Made by a program: the position numbers and the translations under genes
Part shown: positions 43,538-52,571 of the stretch, piece by piece
Numbering within the stretch: position 1 is the stretch's first letter
How the letters are laid out: every line of letters starts with the position of its first letter
NCBI GenBank assembly: GCA_041695045.1
Contig: JBGFRR010000074.1
Coordinates: 1-64,000, forward strand
Direction: 5' to 3'
Length of the DNA stretch: 64,000 nt
Origin: JBGFRR01 sp041695045
GTDB taxonomy: Bacteria; Bacteroidota; Ignavibacteria; UBA10030
The notes under the pieces: generated by a model
Told to the model about the DNA's origin: nothing
The model's input: the letters and a program-made list of their open reading frames with translations, nothing else
The model's database searches: none

Positions 43538-43574
43538 AAAAATGCGAGAAGCGCGGTACAGCAGCGTTCTCGCA
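43538..43574 (-). terminator. Rho-independent terminator after trxA
   Basis: An 8-base-pair stem (43543-43550 with 43567-43574), extended by GCGC pairs inside, is followed by five T on the minus strand. It lies 18 bases after the trxA stop and separates dnaE-trxA from aspS. Confidence 0.85.
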
Positions 43575-43591
43575 CTGTCATCGATGCGTCG

Positions 43592-43915
43592 TCAATTGAG
43601 ATGTTTCTGGACTCGCTCGTTCAACGCTCGTTTCGGAACTGCGCCAACAACCTGTTCGACCACACGGCCGTTCTTGAAGACCAAGAGCGTGGGGATGCTG
43701 CGAATGCCGAACTGCATCGGCGCGTTCGGGTTCGCATCCACATCAACCTTGCCTACCTTCAGCATGCCGTTGTACTCCGAGGCGAGCTCTTCGACAATCG
43801 GTGCAATCATCTTGCACGGACCGCACCATTCCGCCCAGAAATCCACAAGAACAGGTTTGTCGGATTTGAGCACTTCAGTTTCAAACGTTGCATCAGTCAG
43901 CTCGATAGGCTTCAT
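43592..43915 (-). CDS. trxA: Thioredoxin
   Basis: This 107-residue thioredoxin has the active site WCGPC (Cys31, Cys34) in VDFWAEWCGPCKMIAPI, the cis-proline region GIRSIPTLLVFKNG and the usual ending. It reduces disulphides in the cytoplasm. It lies 13 bases after dnaE on the same strand and ends the transcript. Confidence 0.97.
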   Translation of the reverse strand: MKPIELTDATFETEVLKSDKPVLVDFWAEWCGPCKMIAPIVEELASEYNGMLKVGKVDVDANPNAPMQFGIRSIPTLLVFKNGRVVEQVVGAVPKRALNERVQKHLN

Positions 43916-43928
43916 TCGAATTCCTTTC

Positions 43929-46900
43929 TTATCCCGTTGCTTGCAGCCGAACCGTGGAAGCTCCGAACAACTGCCTCATCGCAGTAATCAGCTGGGGGCT
44001 CGGATCGACTGTGTAATTGCGGCTCAAATATACTGATTTGTCCGGTAATCCGCCACCCGATACACGAATGTAGCATTGGCATTTGCCGCGATGTCGCTCC
44101 ATCAACAGGCGAAGCTCAACCACGGCCCGCTCGTCCACACGGTCGAGGTTGAGCGAGAGCAGAATACTCTTCGTGAAGCGCGCCCGTACGTCTTCCATCG
44201 GTACTACGTCATTCACGATAATCTTCAGTGCCTCGCCGTTGGTTTCCCCCTTACCGATAACCATCACCATCGCATCATCGGCCAGAAGTTTACCGTAGCG
44301 CTGGAACGAGTCGGAGAACACGATGCACTCCGCCTTGCCCGTGAAATCCTCTATCGTCACAAAAGCCATAAGGTTGCCACGTTTGTCGACCTTCTTCTTC
44401 ACCGACGTGACGATACCGCACACACGCACCGTGGCGCCGTTCTGAAACTCTTCCACCTGTCCTAACCGAACGGTGGAAAATGCCTCAATTTCATCGCTGT
44501 ATTTTGAAAGTGGATGCCCGGAAACATAGAAGCCTAACACGGCCTTTTCGCGGGATAACACCTCTGCCTCGCTCCAAGGCTGGACCTGCGGCAGCATCGG
44601 CTTCACCTGCACCTTCGCTCCACCGAGGTCAAAGAGGCTGTTCTGCCCCCGAATCAATTGCTCCTGCACATGCTGGCCGTAACCGATGGCTCGCTCAACG
44701 GCTGCAAAGACCTGAGCTCTGTTGTTGTGGAGAGAATCAAACGCCCCAGCCTGGATGAGACACTCGATCGTCTTTTTGTTCACTGAGCGCAAGTCTACCT
44801 TGGCGCAGAAATCGAAGATATCCGTGAAGCTCCCCTTTTCCTCGCGGGCGCGGACAAACTGTTCGACGGCGCTGACGCCTACATTCTTGATGGCACTCAA
44901 ACCAAAGCGGATGCCCTGCTGTGTCGCGACAAACGTGACGCCGCTTTCGTTCACCTCCGGCGGCAGCACGTCGATACCGAGCTTGCGACATTCGTCGATC
45001 AGCAGCACGATCTTGTCGGTATCTCCCATTTCGCTCGAGAGCGTCGCTGCCATATACTCCGCGGGATAGTGTGCCTTCAAGTAACCAGTTTGGTACGCCA
45101 GCACGGAGTACGCGACACTGTGCGATTTGTTGAAACCGTACGATGCAAATTTTTCGATAAGGTCGAAGATGTCTCCAGCAATCTTCTTGTCGATGCCTTG
45201 CTGCGCGGCGCCGGCAACGAATTCTTTCTTCTGCTCAGCCATCAACGCTTTGTCCTTCTTCCCCATCGCGCGGCGCATCAAGTCGGCTTTCGCGAGACTA
45301 AAGCCGGCGATCTCACTCGCGATCTTCATCACCTGTTCCTGATACACGATGATGCCGTACGTTTCCTTCAAAATCGGTTCGAGGTTCGGATGGATGTGCT
45401 CGATGCGCTGTTTGCCGTGCTTGCGCGCGATGAACTCGTCGATCATCTGCATCGGACCCGGTCGATACAGTGCGTTCATCGCAACGAGGTCGTGAATGGA
45501 GGTCGGCTTCAGCTTGCGCAGATAATCCTGCATGCCGGAGCTTTCAAACTGGAAGAGTGCAACGGTTTGACCGCGCGAGAAAAGTTCAAGCGTCTTGGGG
45601 TCGTCCGGCGGCAGTCGGTCGAGGTCGACCTCGAGGCCGTGGTTTTGTTTGATGAGCGCAAGCGCGTTTTCCAACACTGTCAGCGTGCGAAGGCCGAGGA
45701 AGTCCATCTTGAGCAGCCCGGCATCTTCGAGATCCTTCATGTTGTACTGCGTCATGATCTCGGTCTGAGGCGTCTTGTACATCGGCACGTAGTCGCTGAG
45801 GTCGCCCGGTGCGATCACAACGCCCGCAGCGTGCGTGGACGCGTTGCGGTTCATCCCCTCGAGCACGAGTGCGGTTTCAATCATCAAGCGGATTTTGTCG
45901 TCCGTGCTTTCCTTCACCCATTTCAAATCTGGGATCGTTTCGAGCGCTTCGGCTAACGGCGTCACCTTCCCCTGCACTACGGGGATCTGCTTTGTGATGG
46001 AATCGATGGTGCTCAACGGTATACCGAGCACTCGACCGACATCTTTCAGCACTGCGCGTGATAAAAGCGTACCGAACGTGATGATTTGCGCGACCGACTC
46101 TGCGCCGTACTTGCTCCGGACGTATTCGATGACCTTCTCCCGCTTGTCGTCGGAAAAGTCCACGTCGATATCCGGCATCGAGACGCGGTCGGGATTAAGA
46201 AAGCGCTCAAACAGCAGGCCAAACTGCAGCGGGTCGACATCCGTAATCCCGACGGCGTACGAAACGAGGCTTCCCGCTGCGCTGCCTCGCCCCGGACCTA
46301 CCCGCACTCCCATGCGGCGCGCTGCGTTAATGAAATCCTGCACAATTAAAAAATATCCCGCATACCCCATCCGATTGATGACGCTCAGCTCGTGGTCGAG
46401 CCGTGCCTGAATCTCCGGCGTGATAGCCTCATAGCGACGGCGCAGGCCTTCGTTCGCAAGCTTCGAAAGATATTCTTCAAGCGTAGCCACCCCTGCATCT
46501 GCGGGAATGGGGAAGTTCGGCATGAAATTCGTCTTGAGGTCGAGTTCAACATTGCACTTCTCGGCAATCTCTAACGTTGATGCAATGGCTTCCGGGTAGT
46601 CGGCAAACAAGCGGGACATCTCTGCCGTACTCTTGAAGTACAACTGATCGGTGCCGTAGCGAAGCGACTGGTAATCGGGCGCGTTGGTGCTGGTCGCCTC
46701 GGGAATGTGCAGCATGATGTTATGCGGCAGGGCGTGTTCGGGTTTGATGTAATGGCAGTCGTTGGTTGCAACGAGCTTGAGGCCAAGTTCTTTGGCGAGG
46801 CGTGGTGCGTGTGCGAGGATTGGCTGTTCGACCTGCATGCCGTGGTTCTGAATCTCAATGTAAAAATCCTCGCCGAAGATTTCTTTGTAGATTCCAGCAG

Positions 46901-47399
46901 CCGAGCGCGCCTCTTCGTAGTCGCCGTTGACAAGATGCGCGGAAACCACGCCGCCCGGACACGCGGACGTTGCAACGATACCCTTGCTGTACTGTGCCAA
47001 CACCTCGGCGTCGATGCGCGGCTTGTAATAGAAGCCCTCGGTATGGCCGATCGTGCACAGCTTGATGAGGTTCTTGTAACCGGTGAGGTCTTTGGCCAGC
47101 AAAAGGATATGATGATAGATGCCGCGCCCTTGCCCTTTTGCCGACTTCTCCGACTGCATCGTTTTGTCGAAGCGGCTGCCTTTCGTGAGAATGTAAGCCT
47201 CGCACCCGATGATGGGCTTGATGCCGGCCTTCTTTGCTTTCTTGTAAAATTCAATGGCGCCGAACATCACACCGTGGTCGGTCAGTGCTACCGCGGGCAT
47301 TGTATGCTCAACGGCGGCGTCGATGAGGCCTTCGATGGTCGCAGCGCCGTCGAGAAGACTGTAATGAGAATGATTGTGGAGATGGACAAACTGGGGCAT
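43929..47399 (-). CDS. dnaE: DNA polymerase III subunit alpha
   Basis: DnaE is the replicative polymerase. The N-terminal PHP domain starts FVHLHNHSHYSLLDGAATIE, and the palm and finger region has GPGRGSAAGSLVSYAVGITD and PDIDVDFSDDKREKVI with the catalytic Asp residues (about 395-425). The tandem HhH and OB domains (VRVCGIVTSVKKKVDKRG, about 1000-1020) complete 1156 residues, normal for DnaE1. PolC is excluded by the absence of an embedded exonuclease domain. It is followed by trxA. Confidence 0.97.
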   Translation of the reverse strand: MPQFVHLHNHSHYSLLDGAATIEGLIDAAVEHTMPAVALTDHGVMFGAIEFYKKAKKAGIKPIIGCEAYILTKGSRFDKTMQSEKSAKGQGRGIYHHILLLAKDLTGYKNLIKLCTIGHTEGFYYKPRIDAEVLAQYSKGIVATSACPGGVVSAHLVNGDYEEARSAAGIYKEIFGEDFYIEIQNHGMQVEQPILAHAPRLAKELGLKLVATNDCHYIKPEHALPHNIMLHIPEATSTNAPDYQSLRYGTDQLYFKSTAEMSRLFADYPEAIASTLEIAEKCNVELDLKTNFMPNFPIPADAGVATLEEYLSKLANEGLRRRYEAITPEIQARLDHELSVINRMGYAGYFLIVQDFINAARRMGVRVGPGRGSAAGSLVSYAVGITDVDPLQFGLLFERFLNPDRVSMPDIDVDFSDDKREKVIEYVRSKYGAESVAQIITFGTLLSRAVLKDVGRVLGIPLSTIDSITKQIPVVQGKVTPLAEALETIPDLKWVKESTDDKIRLMIETALVLEGMNRNASTHAAGVVIAPGDLSDYVPMYKTPQTEIMTQYNMKDLEDAGLLKMDFLGLRTLTVLENALALIKQNHGLEVDLDRLPPDDPKTLELFSRGQTVALFQFESSGMQDYLRKLKPTSIHDLVAMNALYRPGPMQMIDEFIARKHGKQRIEHIHPNLEPILKETYGIIVYQEQVMKIASEIAGFSLAKADLMRRAMGKKDKALMAEQKKEFVAGAAQQGIDKKIAGDIFDLIEKFASYGFNKSHSVAYSVLAYQTGYLKAHYPAEYMAATLSSEMGDTDKIVLLIDECRKLGIDVLPPEVNESGVTFVATQQGIRFGLSAIKNVGVSAVEQFVRAREEKGSFTDIFDFCAKVDLRSVNKKTIECLIQAGAFDSLHNNRAQVFAAVERAIGYGQHVQEQLIRGQNSLFDLGGAKVQVKPMLPQVQPWSEAEVLSREKAVLGFYVSGHPLSKYSDEIEAFSTVRLGQVEEFQNGATVRVCGIVTSVKKKVDKRGNLMAFVTIEDFTGKAECIVFSDSFQRYGKLLADDAMVMVIGKGETNGEALKIIVNDVVPMEDVRARFTKSILLSLNLDRVDERAVVELRLLMERHRGKCQCYIRVSGGGLPDKSVYLSRNYTVDPSPQLITAMRQLFGASTVRLQATG

Positions 47400-47579
47400 G
47401 GGGAATCCAGAAAGACAGAGGCCAGACGTCAGAGGTCAGAGAAAAAACTTGTAAGAAGAGTACGGATTAAAGAGGAGAAATGAAAGAGGGAGGAAAAACG
47501 CGGAGCGATAGATTGATGAGGGTGGAAAGCGAACAGGGATGTTGATGCATGAGGACTGAACTGATGCGGCAATGAACCG

Positions 47580-47933
47580 CTATTTGATGAGGATAAGTTT
47601 TTTCGTTTCAACAAACGAACCGGCTTGAAGACGATAGAAATACACGCCAGCCGGTTGGTCGCCGGGCATCCATTGAATCCGGTGCGTTCCCGAATCGAAA
47701 CGATCATCAACAAGACGTTCGATAAGTTGACCGAGTGCGTTATAGATATCCAAACGAACTGCGGATTGACTCGGAAGCGAGAATTCTCTTGTCGTCGAAG
47801 GGTTAAAAGGGTTGGGATAATTCTGGACCAAAATAGAGGCCACGACTTCGGGGAGAATAATGCACCGTAAACGATGATACTGCACAAGCGAACAGTAGTT
47901 CCCTTCAACGACGAGAGCGCATCTCCTCTTCAA
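47580..47933 (-). pseudogene. Orphan type IX secretion C-terminal sorting domain (gene remnant)
   Basis: The last 80 residues, from VQNYPNPFNPSTTREFSLP to GVYFYRLQAGSFVETKKLIL, are a textbook T9SS type A sorting domain, which targets cargo across the outer membrane. The preceding 30 residues have no signal peptide or passenger domain, and the frame overlaps the antitoxin gene. It is thus the 3' end of a cargo gene whose rest is lost. It shows that the lineage has, or had, type IX secretion. Confidence 0.75.
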
Positions 47934-48186
47934 CTTTTTCGCTCAAGTAAATCTTCATCAGAGATTGGGTGGGAATGTCTTTCTTGTTAGCAATCCCTTT
48001 CAGTGCGCTCATTAGCCATGCCGGTAGGCGCAAGGAGGTGAGAACAGTCGAGGGCTTCAAATTGGGAAAGAGACTGCCCACAAGAACCGGGCCATGTTCG
48101 TAGTCAAGCGGTGAATGCTCTGCCCAGAACTCTCGCTCATGGTCTTCGTTCTTAAACCGAGGTACCTTTTTTAATTTCTTCTTCAT
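47905..48186 (-). CDS. Antitoxin of a BrnT/BrnA-like toxin-antitoxin pair
   Basis: The protein has 93 residues. A charged N-terminus (HEREFWAEHSP) is followed by a ribbon-helix-helix-like region (STVLTSLRLPAWLMSALKGI and ANKKDIPTQSLMKIYLSEKV), as in BrnA/CopG-type antitoxins, which bind both DNA and toxin. It overlaps the toxin gene by 35 bases, toxin first, which is the BrnTA order. It likely represses its own promoter. Confidence 0.75.
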   Translation of the reverse strand: MKKKLKKVPRFKNEDHEREFWAEHSPLDYEHGPVLVGSLFPNLKPSTVLTSLRLPAWLMSALKGIANKKDIPTQSLMKIYLSEKVEEEMRSRR

Positions 48187-48481
48187 AAAAGCGTGCTTCC
48201 TTTGTATTCATGGGTCGGGCAGAGATGGGTCTAATCAACTTTTTCCTTGTTGTAAAAACAACTACCAACAATCGCCCTTCGAACGTTTTGCCAAAGAGTT
48301 TCCATCGGCTCTCATGCGATGAATGCTTTATATCGGATAACAGCACTGAAGGAGGATTGAAAAATACCTGTTCGATCTCAAACTGCTCAACGCCGTGCTT
48401 CTGATTCTTTCCTGCGTTTCCCTCATCCCAGTCAAATCCCTCAAGAGACGAGAGAAAGGAGAGGAGTTGTTTCAAGTCCAT
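48152..48481 (-). CDS. BrnT-family toxin (RNase fold)
   Basis: FDWDEGNAGKNQKHGVEQFE at the N-terminus, HSSHESRWKLFGKTFEGRLL in the middle and LIRPISARPMNTKEARFYEE at the end match the BrnT family, a RelE-like ribonuclease toxin. The protein has 109 residues, slightly longer than usual. It precedes its antitoxin and overlaps it. The pair lies between an orphan sorting domain and aldehyde dehydrogenase, in an accessory spot. Confidence 0.8.
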   Translation of the reverse strand: MDLKQLLSFLSSLEGFDWDEGNAGKNQKHGVEQFEIEQVFFNPPSVLLSDIKHSSHESRWKLFGKTFEGRLLVVVFTTRKKLIRPISARPMNTKEARFYEEEIKKGTSV

Positions 48482-48562
48482 TTGGTCGGCAGGTTCAGGG
48501 CTTGTAACGATAACAATATATGTAGGCCTTTGACGGAAATCAAGCGCTCAAGCATTGAGGAT

Positions 48563-49987
48563 TCACCCCATCACCAGCATCTTCGGCTCCGTCATGGTTT
48601 CGATCGCATACTTCACCCCCTCGCGACCGAAGCCGGAATCCTTGATGCCGCCATACGGCATGTTGTCGACGCGGAAGATAGGGTTCTCGTTGACAATCAC
48701 CGCGCCCACATCGAGATGCTCAAACGCATACATGATGTTATGGAAGTCGTTCGAAAAAATGCCCGCCTGTAGTCCAAACCGCGAATCGTTGATCCCCGCG
48801 AGGGCTTCTTCAAGGGACTTGAATCGATGGAGCGTGACAACGGGACCGAAAATTTCTTCGCGGAAAACCTTTGTCGTCCGGTCCACACGCTCGAGTACCG
48901 TCGGCTCAATCGCTTGCTCGCGTTTCGCTCCCCCACACAAGACAACCCCTCCGCGCTCGACTGCTTCGCGAATCCATGATGCAATTCTCTCCGTCGAACC
49001 GCTATCAATGAGCGGCCCGACAACCGTCGTTTCATCTGCCGGGTCGCCTACCCTCAGCGCTTTGGCCGCATTCACAAACGTATCAACATACCGGTCGTAG
49101 ATCGAGTCTTCGACATAAATGCGCTGAATCTTGATGCAAACCTGCCCGGAGTAAACGAACGACCCGATGAGATTCTTTTTCACCGCTTCTTCAACGTTCG
49201 CTGTTCTGTCGACGATGATGCCAGCGTTTCCACCCAGTTCGAGAATGACCTTTTTCTTTCCGGCGATACTCTTGAGTTTCCATCCGATGTTCGGGCTTCC
49301 GGTGAAACTCAGCATCGCAATGCGTTCATCCCGCACAAGCGACTCCGCAACGGCGTTCGAGCACGGAAGCACGCTAAAGGCTTCAGCCGGCAAACCCGAT
49401 TCCGAGATGATCTTCGCTAACTTCAGTGCCGTAAGTGGCGCCTGGGGAGGCGGCTTGAGAAGAAAGGCGTTCCCGGCAGCAAGAGCCGGTGCGAGCTTGT
49501 GGGCTGTGAGATTGAGCGGAAAGTTAAACGGAACGACACCCAACACAATACCGATCGGGAATCTCCTGACGATACCAAACCTTCCGATTCCATGCGGGGC
49601 CAAATCAAGCGGAACGACATCGCCGCCGATACGACGCGCTTCTTCGCCTGCAAGCTGAAAGGTCATGACCGCGCGGTCAACCTCGATGCGCGAAAACTGA
49701 ATGCCCTTTCCCACCTCTGCCGTGATGAGCCGGGCAAACTCTTCTTTCTGTTCGCGGATCGTGTTGGAAATGAACGACAGGATTTCGTAACGCCGCGCAC
49801 TCGGCAGCTTGCGTGTTTGCTGGAATCCCGCACGCGCGCGCTCCACAGCCTCTTGTGCCTCGGCCTCCGTTGCCAATGTAACAGTACCTACAGGCGAACG
49901 GCGATACGGATCGACGATGGTCAGGGTTTCCCCTCCATTGGTCTTCCACTCGCCGCCGAGGAGAAATGGATGGATGGTGGGCTCCAT
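48563..49987 (-). CDS. NAD(P)-dependent aldehyde dehydrogenase
   Basis: This 474-residue enzyme of the aldehyde dehydrogenase superfamily has VVPFNFPLNLTAHKLAPALA, LSFTGSPNIGWKLK, VILELGGNAGIIVD with the catalytic Glu, and YSGQVCIKIQRIYV with the nucleophile Cys near residue 285. The C-terminal PYGGIKDSGFGREG is typical. The Cys context (SGQVCI) resembles the lactaldehyde and succinate-semialdehyde group, but the substrate cannot be told. ATG at 49987 lies five bases after proS ends. Confidence 0.9.
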   Translation of the reverse strand: MEPTIHPFLLGGEWKTNGGETLTIVDPYRRSPVGTVTLATEAEAQEAVERARAGFQQTRKLPSARRYEILSFISNTIREQKEEFARLITAEVGKGIQFSRIEVDRAVMTFQLAGEEARRIGGDVVPLDLAPHGIGRFGIVRRFPIGIVLGVVPFNFPLNLTAHKLAPALAAGNAFLLKPPPQAPLTALKLAKIISESGLPAEAFSVLPCSNAVAESLVRDERIAMLSFTGSPNIGWKLKSIAGKKKVILELGGNAGIIVDRTANVEEAVKKNLIGSFVYSGQVCIKIQRIYVEDSIYDRYVDTFVNAAKALRVGDPADETTVVGPLIDSGSTERIASWIREAVERGGVVLCGGAKREQAIEPTVLERVDRTTKVFREEIFGPVVTLHRFKSLEEALAGINDSRFGLQAGIFSNDFHNIMYAFEHLDVGAVIVNENPIFRVDNMPYGGIKDSGFGREGVKYAIETMTEPKMLVMG

Positions 49988-49992
49988 AGTTA

Positions 49993-51687
49993 TCAACCCT
50001 GAAGCAACTTCTTCACCTCGCTCACAACGTCATCCACAGCGACCATGGTTCGCTCGCCGGTTGCGCGACGCTTGATCTCCACCTGCTTGTTGCGCAGGCC
50101 CTTTTCGCCAACGATGACCTGAAGCGGCATGCCGAGTACGTCGGCGTCCATAAACTTGAAGCCCGGCGATGCATTCGAGCGGTCGTCGAACAATGTCTCA
50201 ACGCCCGCCTCCGTCAGTGCGCGATAGATTTGATTCGAGGCCAACACCGTTTCTTTGCTGTTCATGCTCACCGCAATTACATGCACGTGATACGGCGCCA
50301 GCGCGGTATTCCAGATAATGCCCTGATCGTCATGACTCTGCTCGATAAACGCCGCAACGATCCGCTCAATGCCAATCCCATAACTTCCCACGATGATCGG
50401 CAGCGATTGACCGTTCTCATCAAGAAAGCGTGCATTCAGCGCTTCAGAGTATTTGGTGCCGAGTTTGAAGATATGGCCAACCTCGATCGCGTTGGTCACG
50501 TTGAGCAGCTTCAAGCATTGCGGGCACGGCTCGCCCGCTTCAACGGTACGGAGGTCGAAGTATCCTTCGATTGTCGCATCTCGCTGCAGGTCGATGTTCC
50601 CAAGATGGTAGTCATTCTTGTTGGCACCGCTAATAAGATTGTTTGCACCTTCGAGCCGTTTATCCGCAATGACGCGGAAACCTTTCAGCCCAACCGGACC
50701 AATCGACCCGCCGTCGGCGCCCGTGAGCGCGCGCAACTGTTCCGCTCCCATCGGTTCTACTTCCCCGCCTCCAAGAGCCGCAGAGAGCTTCGTCTCATTC
50801 AATTGATCGTTACCAACCATCAACACTAAGAGCGGCTGACCGTTGTGGCGATAGACGAGGGATTTGGCCAAACGTCGATGGTCAACCTTGAGGAACTCCG
50901 CAAGCTGGTCGATAGTCTTGACGTTCGGCGTGTGGATTTCCTCGACCGCTTTGCCGTTCTCCGTTCGAGCGGCAGGCTCGACCTTTGAGGTTGCTACTTC
51001 GAGATTGGCCGCATACCCGCATGCATCACAGAGCGCCACTGTGTCCTCACCAAATTCGGATTCCACCATGAACTCCTGCGACCCCGAGCCCCCCATCGCT
51101 CCGCTCGATGCCCCGACGACAAAAAACTTCAGCCCTGCCCGCGTGAATGCGCGCCGGTATGCTTCCGCGTGTTTCTCATAACTCGCATCCAGTCCTTCGG
51201 GAGAAGCATCGAGACTGTACGAGTCCTTCATGATAAACTGCCGTCCGCGCAACACACCTGAGCGCGGCCGCGGTTCGTTCCGGAACTTCGTTTGGATTTG
51301 ATACCAGATTTGCGGTAGGTCTTTGTACGACTGGATATGATTGGCCGCAATGGATGCGATCACTTCCTCATGCGTGGGCGCGAGGACGAGGTCGCGCTCT
51401 TCAATGCTCAAAATGAAATTCGGGACATCACGCCGGCCGGTTTGAATCCAGAGCGATTCCGGATTGAGCGCCGGCAAAAGGAATTCTTGTCCGCCTATAG
51501 CGTTCATCTCTTCCCGAACGATCTGCATCGCCTTCATCAGCGCCCGCAGACCAAGCGGCAAGAACGAATAGACGCCCGCAGTGAGCTGGCGCATGAGGCC
51601 CGCGCGGATCATCAGCTGATGGCTTGGAATCGTCGCGTCGGCAGGGACTTCTTTTTGCGTTGGGATGAATGCTTTCGAAAGACGCAT
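49993..51687 (-). CDS. proS: Proline-tRNA ligase (bacterial type with editing domain)
   Basis: ProRS charges tRNA-Pro. Class II motifs are seen as YSFLPLGLRALMKAMQIVRE, FRNEPRPRSGVLRGRQFIMK and the C-terminal GSYGIGIERIVAAFIEQ. The YbaK-like editing insertion (about 225-400, with KSLVYRHNGQPLLVLMVGND) identifies the bacterial type. ATG at 51687 (MRLSKAFIPTQKE) gives 564 residues; the open frame runs 89 codons upstream without homology, crossing a terminator. It is co-transcribed with the aldehyde dehydrogenase. Confidence 0.95.
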   Translation of the reverse strand: MRLSKAFIPTQKEVPADATIPSHQLMIRAGLMRQLTAGVYSFLPLGLRALMKAMQIVREEMNAIGGQEFLLPALNPESLWIQTGRRDVPNFILSIEERDLVLAPTHEEVIASIAANHIQSYKDLPQIWYQIQTKFRNEPRPRSGVLRGRQFIMKDSYSLDASPEGLDASYEKHAEAYRRAFTRAGLKFFVVGASSGAMGGSGSQEFMVESEFGEDTVALCDACGYAANLEVATSKVEPAARTENGKAVEEIHTPNVKTIDQLAEFLKVDHRRLAKSLVYRHNGQPLLVLMVGNDQLNETKLSAALGGGEVEPMGAEQLRALTGADGGSIGPVGLKGFRVIADKRLEGANNLISGANKNDYHLGNIDLQRDATIEGYFDLRTVEAGEPCPQCLKLLNVTNAIEVGHIFKLGTKYSEALNARFLDENGQSLPIIVGSYGIGIERIVAAFIEQSHDDQGIIWNTALAPYHVHVIAVSMNSKETVLASNQIYRALTEAGVETLFDDRSNASPGFKFMDADVLGMPLQVIVGEKGLRNKQVEIKRRATGERTMVAVDDVVSEVKKLLQG

Positions 51688-51802
51688 TGAGCTGGAAACT
51701 GACTCCGAAAAGGATTGAACAATGAATCGTACCAGAGGCAATGTACAAAAGTTCGAGAGGGAAGGCAAGGGAGGAAACAGGCGTTGAAGCTCAACCGCCG
51801 TA

Positions 51803-51846
51803 CAACAAACGAGGCAGACGCCGTCGCGACATCCGCCTCGTTGTTG
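51803..51846 (-). terminator. Probable terminator between the copper-protein pseudogene and proS
   Basis: On the minus strand arms ACGAGGCGGA and TCTGCCTCGT pair with one G-U, extended by CAACA/TGTTG, and are followed by TTTGTTGT. It starts about 20 bases after the pseudogene stop. The G-U works only in the minus-strand RNA, which supports that direction. Confidence 0.65.
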
Positions 51847-51862
51847 AAACTCGAATACAGAT

Positions 51863-52383
51863 TCAGGATGCGGTTTGAGTAAATTGAATCTCAACTTTTT
51901 TGGTCTCGCCCGGCTGCACAGCAACGCGTGTCTCCTGCGTGCCAAGCTGTTCATGCCACACGGCGATGACGTATTCGCCCGGAGGTAGGTCTTTCAACTC
52001 CACAATGCCATTCTCACCCGAGACGCCGAAGAACGGATGATTCAGTACACCGATATAGCTGCTCATCCACGGATGCACGTTGCACTTTCACATACACAAA
52101 CGCGTTCTGCAACATTCCATCAGCACTCACACGAACCGGATATGAGAAGATATCGTGCTGGTGCATGGCCTGGCAGCGCGGGTCGGCGTTCATGCGGATT
52201 CGTTCGCCGCGTACGCCCGCTCCGGTAAAGCGTACCTCAACGGCCACCTGCGCCGGAGCCACATCTGCCGGATATTCCTGGTGCGCTACCCCAGCCGCCT
52301 CGTCGGCTACCTCCTGCTTCTTCTCCCCTCCACATCCGGCAAGTACCAACCAGGATGCCGCTCAGCAAAAAAATCTTGCTCAT
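51863..52383 (-). pseudogene. Broken lipoprotein paralogue of the cupredoxin-like copper protein
   Basis: A good ribosome site (AAGGAG) precedes ATG 52383, which opens MSKIFLLSGIL; the lipobox LVLAGC follows only in the next frame, so a one-base change has broken the signal peptide. The body matches the 4713-5411 protein (IRMNADPRCQAMHQ, NAFVYVK) but jumps from there to KCNVHPWMSSYIGV in another frame. About 80 residues, including the histidine pair of the copper site, have been deleted at a short GTGAAAG-like repeat. Two frame breaks and a lost ligand pair make it a pseudogene. The intact ancestor would have been a lipoprotein version of the respiratory copper protein. Confidence 0.85.
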
Positions 52384-52571
52384 AGTCCTTCTCCTTTCGT
52401 GGTACACATTATATTTCAAGACAGCATCTGTTCCAACCACAATGCGGTACGAATTGTTCCCGAACTTTCGTTTGCAATGTCGCTTTTTTCCATCGCCCTC
52501 GACCGTCTTCGCCCCGACAAGTCGGGGTGAATCCCTGCCTGGGAAGAGGCGTAGTTCATCTTTTTCAAAGA
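52384..52571. other. Intergenic region with a CCCCGAC/GTCGGGG hairpin
   Basis: No gene is seen. Bases 52513-52528 form a 7-base-pair hairpin of CCCCGAC and GTCGGGG; a related one lies at about 57866-57884. This may be a dispersed small element or the terminator region of the outer-membrane gene. Confidence 0.4.

Noticed and set aside
47405..47579. Gene between dnaE and the sorting-domain fragment
   Set aside because: Purine-rich low-complexity sequence without a recognisable frame or ribosome site.
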